Shown: positions 1-7,613 of the stretch, piece by piece | How positions within the stretch are numbered: the stretch's first letter is position 1 | How the letters are laid out: every line of letters begins with the position of its first letter | NCBI GenBank assembly: GCA_002422345.1 | Contig: DIUL01000029.1 | Coordinates: 30,298-50,732, forward strand | Direction: 5' to 3' | Length of the DNA stretch: 20,435 nt | Source of the DNA: Acetobacteraceae bacterium UBA6159 | GTDB taxonomy: Bacteria; Pseudomonadota; Alphaproteobacteria; Acetobacterales; Acetobacteraceae | The notes under the pieces: model-generated | Told to the model about the DNA's origin: nothing | Databases searched by the model: none | The model's input: only the letters and a program-made list of their open reading frames with translations | Made by a program: the position numbers and the translations under genes

Positions 1-112
1 CGTCCTGGCCGGGCTTGACCCGGCCATCGCCTGGCAGCCTGTCGGTTGGAACTTCGAGAAATACCCGCCGTAGGGATCCGTGGCGATGGCCGGGTCAAGC
101 CCGGCCATGACG
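1..112. repeat. Inverted pair of a palindromic dispersed repeat
   Basis: Bases 1-31 and 82-112 are reverse complements at 30 of 31 positions, separated by 50 bases. Each arm is itself palindromic around GGCCGGG-N-CCCGGCC (core GGCCGGGCTTGACCCGGCC). A third copy lies at 8000-8030. I recall this 'ATGGCCGGG...CCCGGCCAT' element as common between genes of alphaproteobacteria. The pair sits just beyond the 3' end of the leftward adenylate-forming ligase gene and could form a long hairpin in its transcript, possibly protecting or ending the 3' end. There is no T-run, so I do not call it an intrinsic terminator. Bases 113-180 show nothing else. Confidence 0.8.
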
Positions 113-180
113 GATGAACCTGCGCGCGGAGCGAATCCGGAGCCCCACGCGGCTGGAGACCAACCCCCACCACGACCCCC

Positions 181-1842
181 TCAGCCGGAAGCCGCTCCCA
201 TCGCCGCAAGCTGTTCGCGCAGCGCCTGCCGGCGGATCTTGCCCGTGTCCGTGCGTGGCAGGTCCGCCAGCACGGTGGCCACGACCCGGGACAGGGCCCC
301 GTGCAGGATATCGGCCAGGGCATCGCGCATGGCCGGGGTCAGCAGGGACGGCTCCCCCTCCAGCACCAGATGGGCCTCGTCCGGACCATCCCGCGCCGGC
401 ACCGCCACCAGCACCGCGTCCCGCACGCCGTCCAGCGCGCGGATGCGGTCCTCGAGCGCATGCGGGGCAACCTTGATGCCGCCCAGGTTGACCATGTCAT
501 CGGCCCGCCCGATCAGCTCAAACCGATCCGGCCCCACCATCCGCCCCAGGTCGGGGGAGCGGTACCAGCCGTCATGAAAGGCCGCCTCGGACTGGGCCTC
601 ATCATCGAAATAGGCTTCCGGCACCGCATCGGTCTGGATTTCGATGACGCCGACATCGCCGAACGGCACCGGCTTACTGGCGCCGTCGACCATGCGGATC
701 GTGACCTCCGGCACCACGACGGCGATCCCGTCGGCGCCGATCATCGCCGCGATCTGCGTTTCCTTGGTGCCGTAGGAGTGGAACAGATGCGTGACGATCC
801 GCCGGGTGATGCGCGCCCGCACCGCCAAAGGCAGATGCCCACCCTTCACGTGCAGCACGGCCTCGCGTGGCACGGGCCAGCCGAGCGCCTGCGCCAGGCG
901 CACGGCGTCGCCGGCGATCAGCGTCAGGCGGCATTGCTCGAACCGGGTCATGTCGTCCAGCAACCCGTCCAGCGCCGACATCACGGCGGTGCGGCCCAGG
1001 CACAGCGCGGTCTCGGTTTCCCGTTGCGCGCCGCGGATGGTGAAGTTGTAGACGTTCAGGAAGTTCCACGCGAAGCCCGGGTCGTCGGGAAACCACATCG
1101 ACCGCTCCCGCAGCCGGCGGGTCGTGCCCTGGGTCTGCGGCACGATCTTGGGCTCACCGCTGGATCCTGATGTGGCGGTCAGCCGGATCACCGTATCATC
1201 CGCCGGACAATGGTCGAGCACGCGCAGATCGGCCGGGGCCAGGGGCAGGGCCGCGACCCGGTCGAGCGTCGCCGCCGACAGTTCCAGCAGCCCGCGGTCC
1301 CGCATGGCCTCGGGCACGTGCCGCAGGCACAGGAAATCGCACCGCCCCATGATCCGGGCGCCCGAAGCGACATCGGCGTGGGAGAGGGAGAACGAGGTCG
1401 CGCCGACGATCTCGCAGGCCTGGATCAGCGCCAGATGCGGGATGCGGTCCTCGCATTCGATGCCGACCAGCATGCCCGGCTCGACGGCCGAGGCCCGCAG
1501 CGCCTTCACCCAGCGCGCGATCATCGCGCCGAACGCCAGGTAGCTGTAGGTGCGGTCGCCTTCGATCAGCGCCGGGGCGTGCGGGGTCCGGTCACACCAG
1601 TGCAGGATGCAGCGGGAGACCGAACCAGCCGGGAAGGCGTGCGGGAGCGATGCCGCTGGGATGCTTGGCGGGACGGCTCCCGCGGGCGCGCCGTCAGCCC
1701 GGATTGTTCTGTCCCCCCTTGCCGGCGGCGAAGCGGACCGCTTCCTCCGCCGCGCGGACCAAAGCGCGGGCCTTCTGCTTCGTCTCCTCGAACTCCGCGT
1801 CCGGCACCGAGTCGGCGACGATCCCGGCGCCCGCCTGGACAT
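181..1842 (-). CDS. Adenylate-forming (AMP-binding) acyl-CoA synthetase/ligase, start uncertain
   Basis: This is a class I adenylate-forming enzyme: it activates a carboxylic acid with ATP to an acyl-AMP, then usually transfers it to CoA or a carrier. Visible motifs are the P-loop LTATSGSSGEPKIVP, the YGTKE motif (family YGxTE), GWYRSPDLGRM (in place of Y-TGD), the hinge LIGRADDMVNLGGIKV and the C-terminal catalytic lysine in TDTGKIRRQAL (about residue 535 of 553). No carrier or condensation domain is attached; the acid substrate is unknown. The start is a problem. The family N-terminus begins near residue 75 (SRCILHWCDRTP), but the only upstream ATG is at 1842, 149 bases inside trpE. The first 49 residues, Arg/Ser-rich, look like a shadow of trpE. 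No in-frame ATG, GTG or TTG lies between the trpE stop and the conserved N-terminus; the next ATG (1524) would remove the first conserved strand. It follows trpE directly, where I would expect trpG, so it is probably co-transcribed. Confidence 0.85.
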   Translation of the reverse strand: MSRRAPGSSPTRCRTRSSRRRSRRPALWSARRRKRSASPPARGDRTIRADGAPAGAVPPSIPAASLPHAFPAGSVSRCILHWCDRTPHAPALIEGDRTYSYLAFGAMIARWVKALRASAVEPGMLVGIECEDRIPHLALIQACEIVGATSFSLSHADVASGARIMGRCDFLCLRHVPEAMRDRGLLELSAATLDRVAALPLAPADLRVLDHCPADDTVIRLTATSGSSGEPKIVPQTQGTTRRLRERSMWFPDDPGFAWNFLNVYNFTIRGAQRETETALCLGRTAVMSALDGLLDDMTRFEQCRLTLIAGDAVRLAQALGWPVPREAVLHVKGGHLPLAVRARITRRIVTHLFHSYGTKETQIAAMIGADGIAVVVPEVTIRMVDGASKPVPFGDVGVIEIQTDAVPEAYFDDEAQSEAAFHDGWYRSPDLGRMVGPDRFELIGRADDMVNLGGIKVAPHALEDRIRALDGVRDAVLVAVPARDGPDEAHLVLEGEPSLLTPAMRDALADILHGALSRVVATVLADLPRTDTGKIRRQALREQLAAMGAASG

Positions 1843-3223
1843 ACATGACCCCGTCCTTCACCAGCGCGGTGCGGAGCGCGATGCAGGTGTCCATCGTGCC
1901 ATTGGCGGCGAAGTAGCCGATGCAGCCGGCGTAGATGCCGCGCCGGTCGGGCTCCAACTCCTCGATGATCTCCATCGCGCGGACCTTGGGCGCGCCCGAC
2001 AGCGTGCCGGCGGGGAAACCCGCCACCAGCGCGTCCAGCGCATCGAGGCCGGGACGGATCGTGCCCTCCACGTTGGAGGAGATGTGCATGACGTGGCTGA
2101 ACCGCTCGATCACAAAGGATTCCGTGACCTTGACCGAGCCGATGGCGGCAACGCGGCCCACGTCGTTGCGGCCGAGGTCGAGCAGCATCAGGTGTTCCGC
2201 GCGTTCCTTCGGATCGGCCAGCAGTTCGGCTTCCAGCGCCAGGTCTTCCTCCCGCGTCGCACCCCGGCGGCGGGTGCCGGCGAGGGGACGGATCGTGACT
2301 TTCTCATCGCGCAGCCGCACCAGGATTTCCGGCGACGACCCGACGATCGAGAAGTTGCCGAAGTCGAGGTAGAACAGGAACGGCGCCGGGTTGATCCGCC
2401 GCAGCGCGCGATACAGGGAGAAGGGCGGCAAGGCGAACGGCACCGAAAAGCGCTGGGAAATCACGATCTGGAAGGCGTCGCCCGCGGCGATGTATTCCTT
2501 GCAGCGGTCCACCGCCTCCAGGAACCCTTCCTTGGTGAAGTTGGAGCCGGGGGTTTCCGGATCGGGCAGCATCACCGGCGGCGGCTGGTGCGGCAGCGGC
2601 CGTTCCAGCGCCGCGTCCGCCGCGTCGAGCGTCGCCTGCGCGCGGTCCCAGGCGGTCTGCGCGGTCACGTCCGGGGCCGGATAGACCGGGGCGATCAGCG
2701 TCAGTTCGTCGTTCACGTTGTCGAAGATCGCGAACAGGGTCGGGCGGACCATCAGCCCTTCCGGCACCCCGATCGTGTCGGCGTTCTTGGTCGGCAGCGT
2801 CTCCATCAGCCGGACCATGTCATAGCCGAGGTAGCCCACCAGCCCGCCCGCCATCGGCGGCAGGCTTGACGGCACCTCCAGCCGCACCTCGTCGACCAGC
2901 GCCCGCAGGCTGTCGAGCGGCGCGCGGTCGTCGGGCACGAAGGCATGCGGCGCGGACAGGGCATGCCGGTTGATCGCCACCTTGCCATCCTGGCAGCGCC
3001 AGATCAGGTCGGGCGCCATGCCGATGATGGAGTAGCGGCCGCGGTTCGCCCCGCCCTCCACGCTTTCCAACAGGAACGCATTCGGCTTGCCATGCGCGAG
3101 CTTGAGGTATGCCGCGACCGGGGTTTCCAGGTCGGACACGCCGCGTCGCCACAGCAGGCTGCCGCGCCCGTCCTCGTAGGCGGAGCGGAAGGCGGCGAAG
3201 CCGGGGGCGACGGACACGTTCAT
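1694..3223 (-). CDS. trpE: Anthranilate synthase component I
   Basis: TrpE (509 residues) converts chorismate to anthranilate with ammonia from the TrpG glutaminase, the first committed step of tryptophan synthesis. The N-terminal half has FLLES (about residues 50-54), the site linked in the family to tryptophan feedback inhibition. The C-terminal chorismate-binding domain shows RPLAGTRRRG, LLDLGRNDVGRVA, FSHVMHISSNVEG, FPAGTLSGAPK and YAGCIGYFAANGTMDTCIALRT. PLAGT rather than PIKGT favours TrpE over PabB. I chose the ATG at 3221-3223 (MNVSVAPGF): it follows the ppiD stop by 16 bases, has an AGAGAG ribosome site just upstream, and matches the family N-terminus; the longer reading to 3325 would overlap ppiD. 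No room exists for a trp attenuator, so expression probably depends on ppiD read-through. trpG is not adjacent in this window. Confidence 0.96.
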   Translation of the reverse strand: MNVSVAPGFAAFRSAYEDGRGSLLWRRGVSDLETPVAAYLKLAHGKPNAFLLESVEGGANRGRYSIIGMAPDLIWRCQDGKVAINRHALSAPHAFVPDDRAPLDSLRALVDEVRLEVPSSLPPMAGGLVGYLGYDMVRLMETLPTKNADTIGVPEGLMVRPTLFAIFDNVNDELTLIAPVYPAPDVTAQTAWDRAQATLDAADAALERPLPHQPPPVMLPDPETPGSNFTKEGFLEAVDRCKEYIAAGDAFQIVISQRFSVPFALPPFSLYRALRRINPAPFLFYLDFGNFSIVGSSPEILVRLRDEKVTIRPLAGTRRRGATREEDLALEAELLADPKERAEHLMLLDLGRNDVGRVAAIGSVKVTESFVIERFSHVMHISSNVEGTIRPGLDALDALVAGFPAGTLSGAPKVRAMEIIEELEPDRRGIYAGCIGYFAANGTMDTCIALRTALVKDGVMYVQAGAGIVADSVPDAEFEETKQKARALVRAAEEAVRFAAGKGGQNNPG

Positions 3224-3239
3224 CGGGCTCTCTGCTGGT

Positions 3240-5147
3240 TCAGGGTTGTACGATCTGGTCGAGCGTCTTCTGGTTGATCCTGGGATTGGCGCGCAAACGC
3301 AAGGCCTCGGTGAAGGTCGCGCCAATATCGGCCCCGATCGAGCGGGTCACGGCCTGCCGCACCTGCCGGTAGCCGTCGGCGTCGGCCTTGGCATCGGGGT
3401 CGATCACCTCGGCGAGGGTGACGATCACGAAGGCCTCGGGCGTCTCGATCATCGTCGGTTCGTTGGGCTTGAGCGTGAACAGCGTCCGGCTCACCTCGGC
3501 GGGAATGCCCTCGGGCGTCTCACCCCGCGTCAGGACCGGCGTGGTCCGTTCCGTCACGCCGGCGACGGTCGCCGCGTCCTCGAACGACTGCCCGCCCTTG
3601 ATGGCGGCCAGCATCTTCGCGGCGGCTTCTTCCTGCGCGCGGCGCTGCTGGTCGGCCTTCCAGTCTTCCAGCACGCGTTCGGCCACGTCCTCATACGGTT
3701 TCAGGGCCGCGGGGATCACGTCCTCCACCACCAGCGCGAAATAGGCCGAGGTGCCGGAGGACGGCGACTGCGCCTCGATCAGCCGCGGCGGGTCGCCCTT
3801 CTGGGTCTGGAAGGCGGTGGAGATCAGCAGGCTCCGCAGTTCCGACGAGCCGGGGATCGGGGCGGGTTCGTTGTCCTGCGTCATGCCCTCGGCGTCCAGC
3901 GTGCCGGCGAGGCCGACCAGGCCGAGGTCGTCGGGCATGTCGTCCAGGCCGTTGCCGTTGGCGAGCAGCCCGTCGACCTTGTTCGCCCGGTCATACATCA
4001 GGTCGGCCGCCTTGTCGGCGACGACGCGTTCCTTCACCTGGTCCTTCACGTCGTCGAAGGTCGGGTTCGTGGCGGCGGTCGCGCTGCTCACCCGAACCAC
4101 GTACCAGCCGAGGGCGCCCTTGATGGGGTCGGTGACGGCGCCGGGGGTGGCGGCGAAGACGGCCTTGCTGAGGTCGGGGTCGGGGAACTGCGCCGGCGTC
4201 GCGTCGTCCATGGTGATCGCGGCCGCGCCCTGGCCCGAGGCCGCGGCCTGCATCGCCGCCCAATCAGCCCCGGCGCGCCACTGATCGGCCAGGGCCTTCG
4301 CCTTGTCTTCCTCGGTCACCGAGATCACCTCGGCCGACCGCTTGCCCTCGGTCGCGTACTGGGCGCGGGTGCGTTCGAAGGCTTCCTGCAACTCGGCGTC
4401 GGTCACCTGGATATCCTGCGCCAGGCGCTGCGGCGTCAGCAGCACGGCCTTCACGCGGCGGAATTCGGGGGTTTTGTAGCTGTCGGGATGGTTGTCGTAC
4501 CAGCGCTTCAGCATGGCATCGTCCGGCGGCGGCGGTTCGGCGGCGGCGGACAGCGGGAACTCCGCGAGGCGCGCCGACCGCTTCTGGAACTCCGCGACAT
4601 AGATCGGGGTGATCAGCACCTCGGGCGCACCGCCACCCGCGCTGACGGCGCTGAGCAACTGCCGCTGCGCGACATCGCCGCGCAGCATGTCGAGGAAGCG
4701 GGCCTCGGTCAGGCCGTTGTTGCGCAGGATCATGTCGAAGGCGGGGCGGCTGAACTTGCCGTCGGGGCCGCGGAAGGCCGGCATTTCCCGCGCCAGTTCG
4801 GCGACGGAGGCGTCGGGGACGACGATCCGCAGGCTTCTGATTTCCCCCGAGAGCGCGGCCTGGGTCACCAGTCGCTGGACGGTTTCCTCTCCGATCCGGC
4901 GGCGCAGTTCGGGTGGGGCGTCCTGGCCGGGGGGGAGGGAGCGCGTGGCGGCGGCCATGGCGCGCTGGTAGTCGGACTGGACCGCCACGGCCTCGATCGT
5001 CGTGTCGCCGACCTTGGCGACCCAGGTGTCGCTGCCGGACAGCCGCACGACGTCGCCCACGCCCCAGAAGACGAAGGACAGCACCATCACCCCGAAGAAG
5101 ATGCGGACTGGCCAGGAGTCGAGCGAGCGGCGGAGGGAGGAAATCAT
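3240..5147 (-). CDS. ppiD: PpiD/SurA-type membrane-anchored peptidyl-prolyl isomerase
   Basis: This 635-residue protein has a short cytoplasmic N-terminus, one membrane segment (about 14-34, VRIFFGVMVLSFVFWGVGDVV region) and a long periplasmic part: the PpiD architecture. A SurA-N-like helical region follows the anchor (about 45-170). A parvulin-like region spans roughly 265-355, ending in GALGWYVVRVSSA, which corresponds to the family's GWH-V strand. A long C-terminal chaperone region follows. In the family, PpiD sits at the Sec translocon exit and helps newly exported proteins fold; isomerase activity is often weak or lost, and the degenerate parvulin core here fits that. It is the first gene of the leftward group with trpE 16 bases downstream. 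The rightward islet and then tpiA lie upstream. The ATG at 5145-5147 has AGGG about 10 bases before it. Confidence 0.93.
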   Translation of the reverse strand: MISSLRRSLDSWPVRIFFGVMVLSFVFWGVGDVVRLSGSDTWVAKVGDTTIEAVAVQSDYQRAMAAATRSLPPGQDAPPELRRRIGEETVQRLVTQAALSGEIRSLRIVVPDASVAELAREMPAFRGPDGKFSRPAFDMILRNNGLTEARFLDMLRGDVAQRQLLSAVSAGGGAPEVLITPIYVAEFQKRSARLAEFPLSAAAEPPPPDDAMLKRWYDNHPDSYKTPEFRRVKAVLLTPQRLAQDIQVTDAELQEAFERTRAQYATEGKRSAEVISVTEEDKAKALADQWRAGADWAAMQAAASGQGAAAITMDDATPAQFPDPDLSKAVFAATPGAVTDPIKGALGWYVVRVSSATAATNPTFDDVKDQVKERVVADKAADLMYDRANKVDGLLANGNGLDDMPDDLGLVGLAGTLDAEGMTQDNEPAPIPGSSELRSLLISTAFQTQKGDPPRLIEAQSPSSGTSAYFALVVEDVIPAALKPYEDVAERVLEDWKADQQRRAQEEAAAKMLAAIKGGQSFEDAATVAGVTERTTPVLTRGETPEGIPAEVSRTLFTLKPNEPTMIETPEAFVIVTLAEVIDPDAKADADGYRQVRQAVTRSIGADIGATFTEALRLRANPRINQKTLDQIVQP

Positions 5148-5490
5148 GCAACGGGGCCCTGATGGGGGAATGGCAGGGATATACGGGGGGATGGTGTGTT
5201 TCGCCAGTGCGGGCGGCGATGGGGCTCGGGCGGGTGGTGGCCGCTCTGTGCAAATCTGTGTTCAATCCGTGTAAATCTGTGTCTTTCCTGTGGGTTGGGA
5301 CGCCCGTGACCTGTGTTCTGGGGGACGGTCTTGGAGCGTGGTCCCCGGTAGGCCGCCAGACAAGACACGGATTTACACGGATTACGCACGGATTTTCACG
5401 GAGCGTTGGGTCGGCGGCCGGTGGGCTGTTGAGGTGTTCGTTGCCTCCGCCTAGGGTCGTTGCGGGTATGCGGGATCGGTCTTGCCTTCG
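5148..5490. other. Intergenic region between ppiD and the TIR gene
   Basis: These 343 bases should hold the ppiD promoter (leftward) and the TIR gene promoter (rightward). On the minus strand a TATATC hexamer near 5177-5182 could be a -10 element for ppiD, but I see no good -35 partner. No promoter or Shine-Dalgarno is convincing for the TIR gene. The main content is the inverted repeat at 5245-5402. An eight-codon frame starting at ATG 5468 ends in TGA at 5492-5494, overlapping the TIR ATG at 5491 as ATGA; this could couple translation but may be chance. Confidence 0.5.
5245..5402. repeat. Large imperfect inverted repeat upstream of the TIR gene
   Basis: The left arm 5245-5286 and right arm 5361-5402 match as reverse complements at 34 of 42 positions, with a 74-base loop. 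In a rightward transcript four of the eight differences become G-U pairs, so RNA would fold strongly. The core AATCCGTGTAAATC (5264-5277) pairs perfectly with 5370-5383. Each arm is built of short degenerate units (AATCTGTG, AATCCGTG, AAATCTGTG). It is less GC-rich than its surroundings. It may be a mobile palindromic repeat, a 5' leader structure for the TIR gene, or a 3' structure reached by nothing known; I see no encoded product. Confidence 0.8.
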
Positions 5491-7326
5491 ATGAAGGGCT
5501 TCATCTCCTACAGTCACGATGACATCGCGATGTGCGGTGAACTGCGGAAGCATCTGTCGTTCCTGGAACGGGTCCATGGCATCGTCTTCTGGGCCGACGA
5601 TGCCATTCGGGGCGGGGACCAGCGGGACCCGCGCATCCTGGATGCCGTGAACGAAGCGGACATCTTCCTGATGCTGTGTAGTACGAACTGGCTGGACAGC
5701 GATTATATTCAGGAGGTGGAGGTGCCAGCCATTCACGCGCGGGTGGCTCAGACGCGGGGCCTCGTGCTGCCGGTGGTTCTGGTCAAATGCGCCTGGGCGG
5801 AGGAGTTCCCAAGCCTTAAGCCGGTTCCCAATGTCAACCATCGGCAGAAGCCGATCGGGGATTGGAAACCGATCCGAGACGGGTACGATCAGGCGCGGAT
5901 CGAAATCGTCGAAGCGATCAGGAAGCGGTTCAATCCGCCAAAAATGGGGCGGGATTGGTCGAGCGGCGTGCCGGACCAGGATCACGCCGCGATGACTTGG
6001 GTCAAGCTGGATAAGTTGTTCGTCGCCGAGGTCGGCGGCGACCTGTCCGATGCCCGGGTCGCCCAGGACATGGTGGTTTGCCAAATCCATGACTGTCTGC
6101 GGGACATGGCGCGCATGCTGGCCGATCGGCTGGCGGTTCCGGCGACCGACCCCGACATTGCAGCCGATCGCGAGCCGATCGCAGAACGGGTACGCGCGCT
6201 CGCCCAGGGGCTGGCCATCGAGACCGACGCGGTGCCCGGCCGCATCGGAGAACTCTACAGCGCGATCCAGACCCTCGGCGGCAGCCGCGACGCGCTGCGG
6301 CGGCTGCGGGAGGTGCGGACCAACGCACCCGACCCGCTCAGCCAGAGCGAATATGCCGACCTCGACGGTCTGGTGACCCAGGCGGCGCTGTGGATCAGGC
6401 AATTCCCACGCGCGCGCGACCTGGATGCCGGGTCGGTGATCCCATCCGACCTGCCGCGCCTGATCCCCCTGGCTCGGGCAATCGTAACCGCCGCCCAAGC
6501 CGCCCACCTGATCGAGGACGCGGACGCCGACCGCATCCTGTCCCCGTTGGCCGAGGCCAGCGGGGCCACGCCGGAGACCAAATCCCGCGCTGTCCTCGGT
6601 GCCCGCAACCTCCTCTACCGCCTCGGCACCTTCGCGCTCGGCTTTATCCCCGACCCGGTTCTGCCAGGCGACGCGGCGGATGACGGCGTGGCCAATGCCT
6701 TTGCGGGGATGCTGGTGGATCAGTCCGACGGGATCACGGCCTTCCTGCGCGGCGCGCCGGGGGAGGTGGGGGAGGCGTTTGGCCGGCTGATCGCGATCAG
6801 TGGCAAGTTTGGCCTGCGTGCCCTGGCTAAGCGGCCAGAGCCGGAACCGTCCGCGCCAACCGAACCGGAGGCGGTGTTCAGCCTGGACGAGGTAAAGCGG
6901 CGCATCCTGGCGGGGGAGACCATCCCGGCGGCCTGGGTGCCGTTGGTGACGAAGCTTAATCTGTCCCGCACGAACCTGAGCGACGTGCGGCCGCTTGGCG
7001 CGCTGACCGCTCTCCAATCCCTCGATCTCTTGGGCACGCAGGTGAGTGACGTGAGGGCTGACCGCTCTCCAATCCCTCAATCTCAGTTATACGCAGGTGA
7101 GCGACGTGACGCCGCTCGCGTCCCTCAAGGCGCTGAAGAAACTGGTTCTGACCAGAACCAGCCCCACCGGCGTGGAAGCCCTCCGGCGGCCGGGGCTGAC
7201 GATCCGGGGCGGACCGCGAAGGCCCCTCGCGCCGCGCGCGGGCCGCTGACGCCGTCGCCAGCCGGACCCCCGGCCGCCACGTCGCGATCGACGAAGCATT
7301 TGCCTCTCGCGGGCCGGTTGCGCTAA
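5491..7326 (+). CDS. TIR-domain protein with helical middle and frameshifted leucine-rich-repeat tail
   Basis: The N-terminal TIR domain (about residues 1-150 from ATG 5491) shows MKGFISYSHDD, then FWADDAIRGGD (BB-loop region), ADIFLMLCSTNWLDSDYI and RGLVLPVVLVKCAW. The pattern S-DYIQEVEV places the candidate NADase glutamate at E77 (alternatively E75). Bacterial TIR proteins often cleave NAD or make cyclic-ADP-ribose signals in anti-phage defence; that role is inferred here. Residues about 165-445 are helical and not assigned to a family. A leucine-rich-repeat tail begins near 487 (LVTKLNLSRTNLSDVRPLGA). After V521 the frame breaks: the open frame runs to TAA 7324-7326 as a Pro/Arg-rich tail, whereas the next frame continues the repeats (LTALQSLNLSYTQVSDVTPL) to TGA 7247-7249. 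The TTG at 5482 is a possible alternative start; neither start has a good Shine-Dalgarno. A sample of the TIR part is about 59% G+C against 73% in trpE, which suggests transfer. Confidence 0.85.
   Translation: MKGFISYSHDDIAMCGELRKHLSFLERVHGIVFWADDAIRGGDQRDPRILDAVNEADIFLMLCSTNWLDSDYIQEVEVPAIHARVAQTRGLVLPVVLVKCAWAEEFPSLKPVPNVNHRQKPIGDWKPIRDGYDQARIEIVEAIRKRFNPPKMGRDWSSGVPDQDHAAMTWVKLDKLFVAEVGGDLSDARVAQDMVVCQIHDCLRDMARMLADRLAVPATDPDIAADREPIAERVRALAQGLAIETDAVPGRIGELYSAIQTLGGSRDALRRLREVRTNAPDPLSQSEYADLDGLVTQAALWIRQFPRARDLDAGSVIPSDLPRLIPLARAIVTAAQAAHLIEDADADRILSPLAEASGATPETKSRAVLGARNLLYRLGTFALGFIPDPVLPGDAADDGVANAFAGMLVDQSDGITAFLRGAPGEVGEAFGRLIAISGKFGLRALAKRPEPEPSAPTEPEAVFSLDEVKRRILAGETIPAAWVPLVTKLNLSRTNLSDVRPLGALTALQSLDLLGTQVSDVRADRSPIPQSQLYAGERRDAARVPQGAEETGSDQNQPHRRGSPPAAGADDPGRTAKAPRAARGPLTPSPAGPPAATSRSTKHLPLAGRLR
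7002..7078 (+). repeat. Duplicated LRR-coding DNA repeat with 11-base loss
   Basis: A 22-base sequence beginning GCTGACCGCTCTCC occurs at 7002-7023 and exactly again at 7057-7078. The offset is 55 bases, whereas a 22-residue leucine-rich repeat needs 66. Aligning the units after GACGTG shows 14 bases before the repeated block in the first copy and only 3 in the second. The 11 missing bases account exactly for the frame change in the TIR gene. Confidence 0.85.
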
Positions 7327-7440
7327 ACTCCAGAACGAATAATGAACAGACGCCAGACCCCCACCCAACGAACCAGACACCAGCCCGCGGCCGAGCGGTG
7401 GGGGGATGGAGGGGGGGCGGCGGTTTTTTCCAGGGATGGC

Positions 7441-7460
7441 ACCCCATGCCCGGTGAGAAA
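7441..7460 (+). repeat. Short dispersed repeat, also in the miaA leader
   Basis: ACCCCATGCCCGGTGAGAAA here matches 19 of 20 bases with the minus strand at 15819-15838, directly before the miaA start. It is also related to the repeats at 7614, 7872 and 7933, which share ACCCCATGC and GTGAG. It has no coding context. Confidence 0.65.
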
Positions 7461-7613
7461 CGCGCCGAGCGACAGCCCGCCGCGCCCCCGGCCGCACCAT
7501 CATCCGGCACGGGCAACCCGACACGCCTCGTCCTCCCAGGCATACACCCGATCAACCAGCCACCCGTTCGGCCGCCGACCCCGCCCTCAGGCCCACGGAA
7601 ATTTGCCCTCCGT

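Noticed and set aside
3246..5162. 638-codon open frame on the plus strand
   Set aside because: It is the exact antisense of ppiD and rich in Gly/Arg/His; PpiD is well supported.
4264..7080. 938-codon open frame on the minus strand
   Set aside because: It covers the start of ppiD in another frame and the antisense of the TIR gene, with no recognisable domain; the TIR and PpiD readings have clear motifs.
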